A stretch of DNA of 5,917 nucleotides, from contig SXSP01000214.1 of assembly GCA_005792225.1 (NCBI GenBank), forward strand, positions 1 to 5,917, in the 5' to 3' direction. This stretch comes from Bdellovibrionales bacterium (GTDB lineage Bacteria > Bdellovibrionota > Bdellovibrionia > Bdellovibrionales > JAMPXM01). The position numbers and the translations under genes were made by a program. Below, in pieces: positions 1-5,789 of the stretch (position 1 is its first letter; every line of letters begins with the position of its first letter). The notes beneath the pieces were generated by a model. The model did no database searches. It was not told where the DNA came from and was given only the letters and a program-made list of their open reading frames with translations.

Positions 1-458
1 GCGTCGAGCAGGTGAGCGAGCCGAAGGATCTCTACGAGGCGCCGAAATCGATTTTCTGCGCGCGCTTCATCGGTCGCCGAAATGAGCTCTCCGCACGCGT
101 GGTCGATTCGAGTTCCGATCTCGTCTCGCTTGATTTCGGAGGCATGGGTCAACTGCGCGGCAAGTCCGTCGCGGGTCTTTGTGGCGGTCCCGTCCAAGCT
201 TTCGTCAGACCCGAACGCTTGCGCGTTCTCTCAAACCAGGCTTCTCCAACACCCGGTTTCAACGTGCTCGCGGGCGAAGTCATCCAGGTTCTCTTCCGCG
301 GCGTACGCTCGGAGGTCATTCTCGCACTTCCCGGTGACGTTTTCCTGCGTTCGCTGATGGACTTCGAGTCGGGTTCGCAAATTCACGTCGGCGACAAGGT
401 CGGTATCGAATTCTCGCCTGAGGAAACCCATGTCTTCAGCATGGAGCACGTGCAATGA
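1..458 (+). CDS. potA: PotA, ATPase subunit of spermidine/putrescine-type ABC importer (3' part only)
   Basis: This is the C-terminal end of the ATP-hydrolysing subunit of a polyamine-type ABC importer, which acts on the cytoplasmic face of the inner membrane. The frame is open to the window edge (first complete codon at position 3), so the gene starts upstream; the GTG at 12 is an internal valine. About 151 residues are visible. They begin with the hinge typical of PotA-type ATPases, where an LYEAPKSIF segment is followed by ARFIG. A TOBE-like beta domain follows, with the motif VRPERLRV. Walker A, signature and Walker B motifs would lie upstream and cannot be checked. The stop overlaps the potB start (ATGA), and downstream PotB/PotC-type permeases support the polyamine assignment over other TOBE-containing ATPases. 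The substrate itself is inferred. Confidence 0.9.
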   Translation, partial: VEQVSEPKDLYEAPKSIFCARFIGRRNELSARVVDSSSDLVSLDFGGMGQLRGKSVAGLCGGPVQAFVRPERLRVLSNQASPTPGFNVLAGEVIQVLFRGVRSEVILALPGDVFLRSLMDFESGSQIHVGDKVGIEFSPEETHVFSMEHVQ

Positions 459-1336
459 GCGAAGTTCCGGACCCCCTGCCCCCACGATCCCGTCGGGTCG
501 CGGGACTCTCCGCATTGGGTTGGGTTCCGGTCTTCTGGTACTCGCTCTTTCTCTTCGGACCCCTCGCGCTCGTCCTTGCTACCAGCCTTGCGAACCGAGG
601 CGTTTACGGGGGCATCGATTGGCAAATCAGCTTCGAAAATTTCTCGCGTGCCTTCGACCCACTTTACGCCCAAGTGATCTTCCGCAGCTTTTGGCTCGCG
701 CTGACGACGGCGTCGCTCTGCCTTCTTCTCGGTTTTCCCATGGCCCTCGCGATGGCCACCGCGAGCCGCAAACACCGCAACACCCTTGTCATGCTCTTGG
801 CGGTTCCGTTTCTCACGAACTTGATCATTCGCATTTGCGCATTGAAAGCGCTGACGGCGTTTGACGGTCCGCTCGCGACGGCGCTCGCGTTTTTTCACGT
901 GCCTCATGATCCGTTTTCGCTCTCGCAGAATTTTCCGCTCGTTCTGTTCGGCATGATTTCAACCTACCTGCCGTTCATGGTCTTTCCATTGTACGGAGCT
1001 CTCGAGAGATTTGATTTCTCTTTGATCGAGGCGGCGCAAGATCTCGGCGCGACCTACGCGCAGGTTCTGACACGCATTCTTTTTCCGAACCTCCGGCGCG
1101 CGATCGTTTCGGGGTTCTTGTTGGTCTTCATTCCGGCTTTGGGTGAATTCGTCATTCCGGATCTTCTTGGCGGAGCCAAGACGATGCTCGCGGGCAATCT
1201 CATCTCGGAGCAATTCTTAAAAGCCCGCGACTGGCCGTTCGGATCAGCGCTCTCGGTGATCTTGATCCTGCTCTTGGGCGTCGCGATTTTCGTTCTTCGC
1301 AAAGTCGAAGGGCGAGAGGTGAGAAGCAATGGATGA
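455..1336 (+). CDS. potB: PotB, spermidine/putrescine-type ABC transporter permease
   Basis: This is an inner-membrane permease, one half of the translocation pore of a polyamine-type ABC importer; the length of 293 aa is close to the family norm. About six hydrophobic segments are visible, near residues 22-44, 75-103, 110-132, 160-183, 216-238 and 263-281. The cytoplasmic EAA loop that docks on the ATPase is present at about 192-211 (EAAQDLGA, then P211). Stretches resembling the enterobacterial PotB consensus include VPFLTNLIIRI (117-127), YLPFMVFPLY (171-180), GGAKTMLAGN (239-248) and RDWPFGSA (258-265). The start is set by the ATGA overlap with potA and by a GGAG at 443-446, eight bases upstream of the ATG. 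The 3' end overlaps potC by 8 bp, so translation is probably coupled. A related importer of another small cationic or organic substrate cannot be excluded. Confidence 0.93.
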   Translation: MSEVPDPLPPRSRRVAGLSALGWVPVFWYSLFLFGPLALVLATSLANRGVYGGIDWQISFENFSRAFDPLYAQVIFRSFWLALTTASLCLLLGFPMALAMATASRKHRNTLVMLLAVPFLTNLIIRICALKALTAFDGPLATALAFFHVPHDPFSLSQNFPLVLFGMISTYLPFMVFPLYGALERFDFSLIEAAQDLGATYAQVLTRILFPNLRRAIVSGFLLVFIPALGEFVIPDLLGGAKTMLAGNLISEQFLKARDWPFGSALSVILILLLGVAIFVLRKVEGREVRSNG

Positions 1337-2126
1337 ACGTCGACGTCCCCGGGCACCCGGCCCGATTCGCTGGGTGTTGCCGGTTCTTCTCTGTGCGCTT
1401 TACCTTCCGCTCGTGACCATGGTTACGGGATCGTTCTTCGAGATCGAAGCCCGCGGGGGTGGACTCTCTCTCCGTTGGTACCGGGAAGTCTTTGAAGATC
1501 CCGCGCTGTGGGAGTCGCTCGCCAGAAGCTGTTTAGTTGCCGCGAGTTCAGCTTTCTTGGCGACCGTCGTGGGCCTCATCGGCGCGTTAGCTCTTGATAA
1601 GTGGGTTTTCGCCGGCAAGTGGCCACTGCGGGCTCTGTCGCTCGTCTCGCTGATGTTGCCCGAACTCGTCCTCGCGCTCTCACTTCTTTCTTGGTACGCG
1701 CTCGTGGGACTCTCGCTGAGCCTCTCCACCGTCGTCATCGCGCACGTAACGCTGACGTTGCCCTTCGTGATTCTCGTGATCGGAGCTCGCCTTCGGGGAC
1801 TTGATTCATCTTACGAAGATGCCGCCCGCGATCTCGGTGCGTGCGAAACGCAAGTTCTCTGGAAGGTGACCTTGCCGCTGCTGGCACCGTCGATTCTCAC
1901 GGCGTTCCTGCTGGCGTTCTTGATTTCGTTTGATGACTTCCTGGTGACCTTCTACACGAACGGCGCGGGGAGCGATACGCTGCCCGTGAGGCTCTATTCA
2001 CTTATGAAGACGGGACTCACGCCGAAGGTCCAAGCGCTCTCGTCAATCATGCTGCTCTTCTCAGTCGTCTTGATTTATGTCTTGGTGAAACTGCGCGGGA
2101 TCGAGAACGCGTCGTCAGAGGCTTGA
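1329..2126 (+). CDS. potC: PotC, spermidine/putrescine-type ABC transporter permease
   Basis: This is the second pore-forming inner-membrane permease of the importer (265 aa, normal length). It has about six hydrophobic segments, roughly at residues 13-34, 64-90, 99-125, 131-155, 187-207 and 236-256. The EAA loop reads EDAARDLGA at 163-171, followed by LP at 182-183. PotC-like stretches include LSLRWYREV (46-54), MLPELVLALSLL (109-120), LPFVILV (144-150) and SFDDFLV (200-206), the last matching the conserved Ser-X-Asp-Asp of PotC. The ATG lies inside the end of potB (8-bp overlap) behind a good Shine-Dalgarno, AGGTGA at 1317-1322, six bases away. The final 52 bp are antisense to the 3' end of the PAS gene. 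No potD follows, so the substrate-binding protein must be encoded upstream of potA or elsewhere. Confidence 0.93.
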   Translation: MDERRRPRAPGPIRWVLPVLLCALYLPLVTMVTGSFFEIEARGGGLSLRWYREVFEDPALWESLARSCLVAASSAFLATVVGLIGALALDKWVFAGKWPLRALSLVSLMLPELVLALSLLSWYALVGLSLSLSTVVIAHVTLTLPFVILVIGARLRGLDSSYEDAARDLGACETQVLWKVTLPLLAPSILTAFLLAFLISFDDFLVTFYTNGAGSDTLPVRLYSLMKTGLTPKVQALSSIMLLFSVVLIYVLVKLRGIENASSEA

Positions 2127-2653
2127 GCGAGCCTGCCGATCATCGCGAGAAGTGCCTTCGTACCGAGGACATCACCCTTCTCTAAGGCCCTGATCGCCTG
2201 AATGGCGTGAACCGCCATATCATCCGCCGCATTCTCATCGAATCGTCTTTCTTCAGCCGCGAGCTTCTCGGCGGTGATGTCTTGAGCGATTCCCAAGAGC
2301 CACTGAGGTCCGCCGTCTTCGCCGAAGATCGGAACCTTCCATGTCCTCAGATAAAGTGTGCCGCCCTCGGTTGTCAGAGGCTCTTCCGGAATGAAGACGA
2401 CTTGTTTCGTCGACATCGTCTCGAGATCCTTTTGCCGGAAGAACTGCGCCATCTCTTTGGGCCAAAGGTCGAAGTCGGTCTTACCGACGGCTTGAAGAGT
2501 GGGGAGTCCCCACATTTTCTCGGCGGTCGAGTTGAGGAACACGAACTCGAAATTGTTGCGCGCATCCTTACAGAACAATGCGACCGGCAGATGGTCGATG
2601 ATCCTTTGCAGGAAATCGCGAACTAAATCGTCCTGGTTTACGTTGGTGGCCAT
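2075..2653 (-). CDS. Stand-alone PAS-domain sensor protein
   Basis: This is a predicted soluble cytoplasmic protein of 192 aa with one PAS domain (about residues 13-127) and no recognisable output domain. PAS hallmarks are visible: an N-cap helix with LPVALFCKD (22-30), FVFLNSTAEKMWG (37-49), GKTDFDLWP (57-65) and the C-terminal PAC-like GIAQDITAEK (121-130). The last 60 residues are charged and probably helical, possibly a dimerisation element; there is no kinase, GGDEF, EAL or HTH signature. The ligand is unknown, and no heme- or flavin-binding Cys/His motif stands out. The ATG at 2653 is chosen because AGGA lies eight bases upstream. A TTG at 2701 would add 16 residues and lacks support. 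The gene is convergent with potC, overlapping it by 52 bp, and divergent from the YceI gene. Probably a signalling adaptor; the partner is not in this window. Confidence 0.8.
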   Translation of the reverse strand: MATNVNQDDLVRDFLQRIIDHLPVALFCKDARNNFEFVFLNSTAEKMWGLPTLQAVGKTDFDLWPKEMAQFFRQKDLETMSTKQVVFIPEEPLTTEGGTLYLRTWKVPIFGEDGGPQWLLGIAQDITAEKLAAEERRFDENAADDMAVHAIQAIRALEKGDVLGTKALLAMIGRLAQASDDAFSIPRSFTKT

Positions 2654-2661
2654 TACTGTGT

Positions 2662-2665
2662 TCCT
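2662..2665 (-). promoter_or_regulatory. Ribosome binding site of the PAS gene
   Basis: On the minus strand this reads AGGA, eight bases before the ATG at 2653. It supports that start over the in-frame TTG at 2701. Confidence 0.55.
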
Positions 2666-2996
2666 ATGATAACGGGTAGGTCTATAACCATGGTCGCTCA
2701 AGGTTCCTTCATTCGTCTACCGCGCTCGGACATAAGTCTAGCCATTGACTTTACATTTCAACACGTTACCCGAATGATTCCGCAGCCTTTGGTCGCTGTC
2801 CTCGAGTTCGACACTTTCGGCGACTTTGTCTCAAGACGAATCAAACGGCGGGTTTTCATCACGCTGGTTCGACGTTTTTCCTTAAGATGAAAGTCACCAA
2901 TCTGAATTCGAACTGGCCTCGACTTGCCCTCCTCCGGAGGTGCGGGAATCTCGCGGCCGGTTTAGAGTGAAGAGCGGACTAACAAAAAAGGATTTT

Positions 2997-3003
2997 AGGG
3001 GGG
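2997..3003 (+). promoter_or_regulatory. Ribosome binding site of the YceI gene
   Basis: AGGGGGG lies five bases before the ATG at 3009. It fixes the start just before a clean signal peptide. The frame is also open from an upstream ATG at 2940, but that would put 23 charged residues in front of the signal peptide. Confidence 0.65.
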
Positions 3004-3008
3004 TAATC

Positions 3009-3506
3009 ATGAAGATTTTCGGAGTAGCAACAGCGGCAGCTGTAGTGATGGTTTCTTCGTTCGCGATGGCCGCAGGTAGCATGGTCGCCGATGTCACGTT
3101 GAATCCGGCGGGAGATTTCAAGGCAAGCACGAACGAAGTGGTCGGTGAAGCAACTCAAGAAGGCGACACGGTGAAGGCCGACAACATCGTCGTGAAGATG
3201 GGCAACATCGAAACGAAAATGCCGCTTCGCAATCGCCACGCAAAAGAAAAGTACCTTGAAGTGAAGAAGTACCCTGAGGCCGTTCTCACGAAAGCCGTCG
3301 GCCAAGGCGGAAAAGGGAAGGGCATGCTGAAGTTCCACGGAGTCGAAAAAGAAGTCAGCGGCACCTACAAGATCGAAGGCAATACGCTCAAAGCTTCTTT
3401 CCCGATCAAGCTCTCTGAATTCAACATCAAAGGCATCAGCTACATGGGTGTCGGCGTTGAAGACGAAGTGAAGGTCAACATCTCCGTTCCCGTAAAGAAG
3501 AAGTAA
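3009..3506 (+). CDS. Secreted YceI-family (lipocalin-like) protein
   Basis: This is a small exported protein (165 aa; about 144 aa after processing) of the YceI family, whose members fold as an elongated beta-barrel and bind polyisoprenoid or other amphiphilic ligands in the periplasm. Residues 1-21 are a typical Sec signal peptide (Lys2, hydrophobic core, Ala-Met-Ala before the cut). Family features follow in order: VADVTLNPAGDFK (26-38), the charged LRNRHAKEKYLEVKKYP (73-89), GMLKFHGVEKEV (105-116), FPIKLSEFNI (131-140) and YMGVGVEDEVKV (145-156). The family's usual 'R..HL' segment is replaced by NRHAKEKYL. The protein is somewhat shorter than many homologues and Lys-rich at its end (VKKK). 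The start is set by a strong ribosome binding site. It is divergent from the PAS gene and stops 2 bp from the convergent protease gene. The ligand and physiological role cannot be read from sequence. Confidence 0.88.
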   Translation: MKIFGVATAAAVVMVSSFAMAAGSMVADVTLNPAGDFKASTNEVVGEATQEGDTVKADNIVVKMGNIETKMPLRNRHAKEKYLEVKKYPEAVLTKAVGQGGKGKGMLKFHGVEKEVSGTYKIEGNTLKASFPIKLSEFNIKGISYMGVGVEDEVKVNISVPVKKK

Positions 3507-3508
3507 TA

Positions 3509-4606
3509 TCAGAGCTGCGGATCGAGCAGGCGGGGATCAAGCATCTCGGCCTGCTCGACCACCAAACCCGTCGCACTCGTCGCACGATCGTGCATCACCA
3601 GAGCCCGCTTCGCATTCAATACAGTTTGATACCGAGTCTTGAACTTGAGGTTCGGTTGCACGTCTCCGCTCATCGCTAGCGCCTGAGCGACCATCTGCGG
3701 TTCGATTCGTCCCTCTCGGTTCGCCATGAGGAGTGCGGCCACTCCCGTCGCGAACGCGGTCGCCTGCGAAGTACCGGTCATCAAGCCATATTTACCTTTC
3801 GGGAGAGTCGAGAGAATCCGCTCTCCCGGAGCCGCGATCGCCACCGTACGCGCGCCAAAGTTGCTACTCGGGAGCACGCGTCGCTCAGGATCCACCGCCG
3901 TCACCGAAAGGATATTCGGAAGATCGTAATCCGCAGGGTAGTAACCTTTTAAGTCTGAATCCGAACTTTCGTTACCCGCGGCCGCCACGAACAGGATACC
4001 CGCTTGACTTGCGACCTCGATCGCATCCCGCTCCCTCTTACTGGGACGCTTGCCGCCAGCTGAGTAATTAATGATCTTCGCCCCCATTCTCACCGCGTAC
4101 TCAATCGCGTTCACCGTACTCAAGAGTGGATCCGCCCCCGGCCGCTTGGGATCAACGTACTTCAAAACCATGATCCTCACATGCGGCGCAACTCCTCGAA
4201 TCGCCATTTGCCCCGTGGCCCCGATGATGCCCGCGATATGCGTGCCGTGCCCGTGGTTGTCATCGAGCCTGTTGTTTCCGTGTGCGAAGTTCCACCCATT
4301 CACATCGTCAACAAACCCGTTCCCATCATCGTCGATATTGTTACCCGGAATTTCGCCGGGATTTCTCCAGATGGCGCTCGCGAGATCCGGATGATCCACG
4401 TCAACACCCGTATCGATGACCGCGACGACGATCTCGCTCTTATCCGAAACGAGCGGCCAGGCGCTCTCCGCATCGACCGCTTGAAGCCCCCAACTGCCAC
4501 GGATCGGCGTGGTCGTGGGTGGTAGTTGGGCTTGCCGCTGTTGTTGTTGGTGGTGTTGTTGCGCGAGGGCCGCTGCGAGAAAGACCAGAAGAGTCGACTT
4601 AAACAT
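3509..4606 (-). CDS. Exported S8-family subtilisin-like serine protease
   Basis: This is a 365-aa secreted endopeptidase of the subtilase (S8) family. A signal peptide occupies about residues 1-15 (ending in Ala-Leu-Ala), followed by a Gln/His-rich stretch (16-27) and a short linker. The catalytic domain spans about 45-335. The triad is intact: Asp65 in VAVIDTGVD, His120 in HGHGTHIAG and Ser280 in MTGTSQATAF; the oxyanion Asn212 sits in AAAGNES. An Asp/Asn-rich insert, NNIDDDGNGFVDD (89-101), resembles the calcium-binding-like segment seen in many bacterial S8 proteases. The serine motif is GTSQAT rather than the common GTSMAxP. There is no room for a normal I9-type inhibitor prodomain. The ATG at 4606 overlaps the upstream RHS stop (TAATG) and has AAGGAG six bases upstream. 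The protease is probably co-expressed with the RHS protein; its substrate is unknown. Confidence 0.93.
   Translation of the reverse strand: MFKSTLLVFLAAALAQQHHQQQQRQAQLPPTTTPIRGSWGLQAVDAESAWPLVSDKSEIVVAVIDTGVDVDHPDLASAIWRNPGEIPGNNIDDDGNGFVDDVNGWNFAHGNNRLDDNHGHGTHIAGIIGATGQMAIRGVAPHVRIMVLKYVDPKRPGADPLLSTVNAIEYAVRMGAKIINYSAGGKRPSKRERDAIEVASQAGILFVAAAGNESSDSDLKGYYPADYDLPNILSVTAVDPERRVLPSSNFGARTVAIAAPGERILSTLPKGKYGLMTGTSQATAFATGVAALLMANREGRIEPQMVAQALAMSGDVQPNLKFKTRYQTVLNAKRALVMHDRATSATGLVVEQAEMLDPRLLDPQL
3522..3558. other. Inverted repeat at the 3' junction of the YceI and protease genes
   Basis: A perfect 10-bp inverted repeat (TCGAGCAGGC at 3522-3531, GCCTGCTCGA at 3549-3558) with a 17-nt loop. 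It lies within the last codons of the protease gene and just past the YceI stop. It could form a stem in either transcript and act as a 3'-end processing or termination element. No T-tract follows on either strand, so it is not a canonical intrinsic terminator. Confidence 0.3.
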
Positions 4607-5607
4607 TAGTGTCTCCTTTCAACCCGAGGAGCTTGAGTGCTCGCCGTCGAACGTTTCTGCCGAGGCTCATAACTCGCGTTGAGGGTGCGTTGACCTTGAG
4701 TCACGCGCGCCCGAGCGAGGTAGACGCGACCTTCATCATCTGTGCGATGCCAGAATTCATGTTTGGAACTTGCGACCACCGCGCCGGCACAACTCTTCTG
4801 AGCCGTCGAAGTGAAGCGCGTCGGCTCCTCCGTCTGATACGTATAAGTCTCAACGCAAGCCTCGCGATTGCGAATGCGAGTCACCCTATCGAGTCGGTCA
4901 TCGTAGCTGAGAGTCTGGTAAGTTGAGTCGGGGTAATTGATGCGAGTGAGATTCTGAAAGGCATCGTAGCCGTAAGAAAACAAAAAGGCAGCTTCATCAG
5001 CTGCCTCCGCGAGGTTTCCTTCTTTGTATCGGTAGAGCACCTTCCGACCGCCCTCCGCCTCGACCCGCGCCACCCTCAAGGTCGCCGGGTCATAAACGAG
5101 TTTGATCGAGGCCCCCTTCGACGAGGTCAGCCTCTCAAGCCGCCCGTCGCGGGAGCGGGTCAAGGTCACCAGCTCACCCCCCGGATGTCTCATCCATCGA
5201 AGAGTTCCATCCGAATCAAACGTCAGCGTCACGCCCCGCTGATTCGTAAGCTGAAATGTTCCATCCTTTTTCGTCAACAGCGTCTGACTCGGTTGAGCAA
5301 TCCAGAGGTTGGCGCTCGCGGTGGCACTCGGTTGGAACTCCATCGTCTCGTCACAGCCCCTCAGGCGCCATCCACCATCCGGAAGCGGTGAAAGTGCCGC
5401 CTCGTAATCCGTGCACCAACCAAATCCAAAAATCCCCGTCGCCAGCGATCGGCTGTCGTAAGTTCGCTTCATCGCAAGTCTCGACGGCGGAAGCTCAAGA
5501 TCCGTGAACGTCTGACTAAATCCGCCGCTCCACATATTCACCACCGCATCGGCCCGAGTTGAGACACTCATCGAAAGTAAGATCACCGTTTTAAACACTG
5601 GTTTCAT
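4606..5607 (-). CDS. Exported RHS/YD-repeat protein, short form (DUF6531-like N-terminus)
   Basis: A predicted exported protein of 333 aa. The signal peptide is residues 1-21 (MKPVFK, hydrophobic core, Ala-Asp-Ala before the cut). Residues 28-70 match the N-terminal segment of RHS proteins (DUF6531 type): DLELPPSRLAMKRTYDSRS (36-54) and GIFGFGWCTDYEA (58-70). Beta-rich YD-type repeats follow, including TFDSDGTLRWMRHPGG (129-144), YRYKEGNLAEAADE (192-205) and YGYDAFQNLTRINYPDSTY (212-230). RHS proteins usually run to 1000 residues or more and carry a core domain and variable C-terminus; both are absent. The last 25 or so residues are basic and unlike a YD repeat, so this may be a truncated gene or a genuine short form. 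The start at 5607 rests on the signal peptide and a GGGGGA eight bases upstream. It lies directly before the protease gene (TAATG). Function unknown. Confidence 0.82.
   Translation of the reverse strand: MKPVFKTVILLSMSVSTRADAVVNMWSGGFSQTFTDLELPPSRLAMKRTYDSRSLATGIFGFGWCTDYEAALSPLPDGGWRLRGCDETMEFQPSATASANLWIAQPSQTLLTKKDGTFQLTNQRGVTLTFDSDGTLRWMRHPGGELVTLTRSRDGRLERLTSSKGASIKLVYDPATLRVARVEAEGGRKVLYRYKEGNLAEAADEAAFLFSYGYDAFQNLTRINYPDSTYQTLSYDDRLDRVTRIRNREACVETYTYQTEEPTRFTSTAQKSCAGAVVASSKHEFWHRTDDEGRVYLARARVTQGQRTLNASYEPRQKRSTASTQAPRVERRH
4613..4618 (-). promoter_or_regulatory. Ribosome binding site of the S8 protease gene
   Basis: Read on the minus strand this is AAGGAG, six bases before the ATG at 4606. 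It lies inside the last codons of the RHS gene, so the protease has its own strong initiation site despite the 1-base TAATG overlap. Confidence 0.7.
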
Positions 5608-5789
5608 TTCTAAGTTCCCCCGTTGTGAACTGACGTGTTTGCACGACACGGGCCGGGGCGGCTTTCGGGTTTGCGCGACCTGGGCATGTAGTTCGTGGTC
5701 GGGTGGATGTGGAGTTTCTAACGTTGGTTTGGGGGTGGGCGGGTGTTTAGAAGTTGGACAGGGGGAGGTGGGGGTTGGTGTGTCGCGCG
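5608..5789. other. Non-coding leader of the RHS-protease unit, G-rich on the + strand
   Basis: The stretch between the RHS start and the tandem repeat holds no gene I can support. From about 5692 onward the + strand is strongly G/T-rich, with G-runs at 5731-5735, 5737-5739, 5741-5743, 5761-5765 and 5770-5774. The minus strand would read as a proline/threonine-rich extension of the RHS frame, which I treat as spurious. No convincing -35/-10 pair is visible on the minus strand. GGCTTTCGGGTTTG at 5660-5673 resembles the repeat unit further out. Confidence 0.5.
5616..5621 (-). promoter_or_regulatory. Ribosome binding site of the RHS gene
   Basis: On the minus strand this reads GGGGGA, eight bases before the ATG at 5607. 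The frame stays open for another 95 codons upstream, so this site and the signal peptide directly after the ATG decide the start. Confidence 0.45.

Larger units (their letters stand above)
2654..3008. other. Divergent intergenic region between PAS and YceI genes
   Basis: About 355 bp holding the leaders, and presumably the promoters, of two divergent genes. The part around 2730-2780 is visibly AT-richer than the flanking genes. I see a TTGACT at 2745-2750 on the + strand but no convincing -10 at 16-18 bp from it. On the minus strand there is a weak -10-like TATAGA about 36 bases before the PAS start, without a matching -35. A perfect 10-bp palindrome, CCTCCGGAGG, lies at 2931-2940 in the YceI leader. 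An open frame at 2666-2890 (+) lacks a good ribosome binding site and recognisable protein features, and is not called as a gene. Confidence 0.5.

Noticed and set aside
383..907. Open frames antisense to potA/potB, and similar ones antisense to potC, YceI and the protease
   Set aside because: They are opposite genes with clear family signatures, have highly charged unnatural compositions and lack recognisable domains.
2654..2701. Longer PAS protein starting at TTG 2701
   Set aside because: The added 16 residues are not part of the PAS fold, and the ATG at 2653 has a well-spaced AGGA.
2745..2773. Sigma-70 promoter based on TTGACT
   Set aside because: No reasonable -10 hexamer sits 16-18 bp downstream (the bases there read about ACCCGA).
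2666..2890. Possible 74-aa protein on the + strand between the PAS and YceI genes
   Set aside because: It has no good ribosome binding site, no recognisable motif or signal peptide, and lies in the divergent promoter region.
2940..3008. Longer YceI protein starting at ATG 2940
   Set aside because: It would bury the signal peptide behind 23 mostly charged residues, while the ATG at 3009 has a strong ribosome binding site directly before a normal signal peptide.
3582..3593. 12-bp perfect palindrome GCACGATCGTGC
   Set aside because: It lies within protease coding sequence (about residues 339-342) as a single copy with no supporting context, so it is probably chance.
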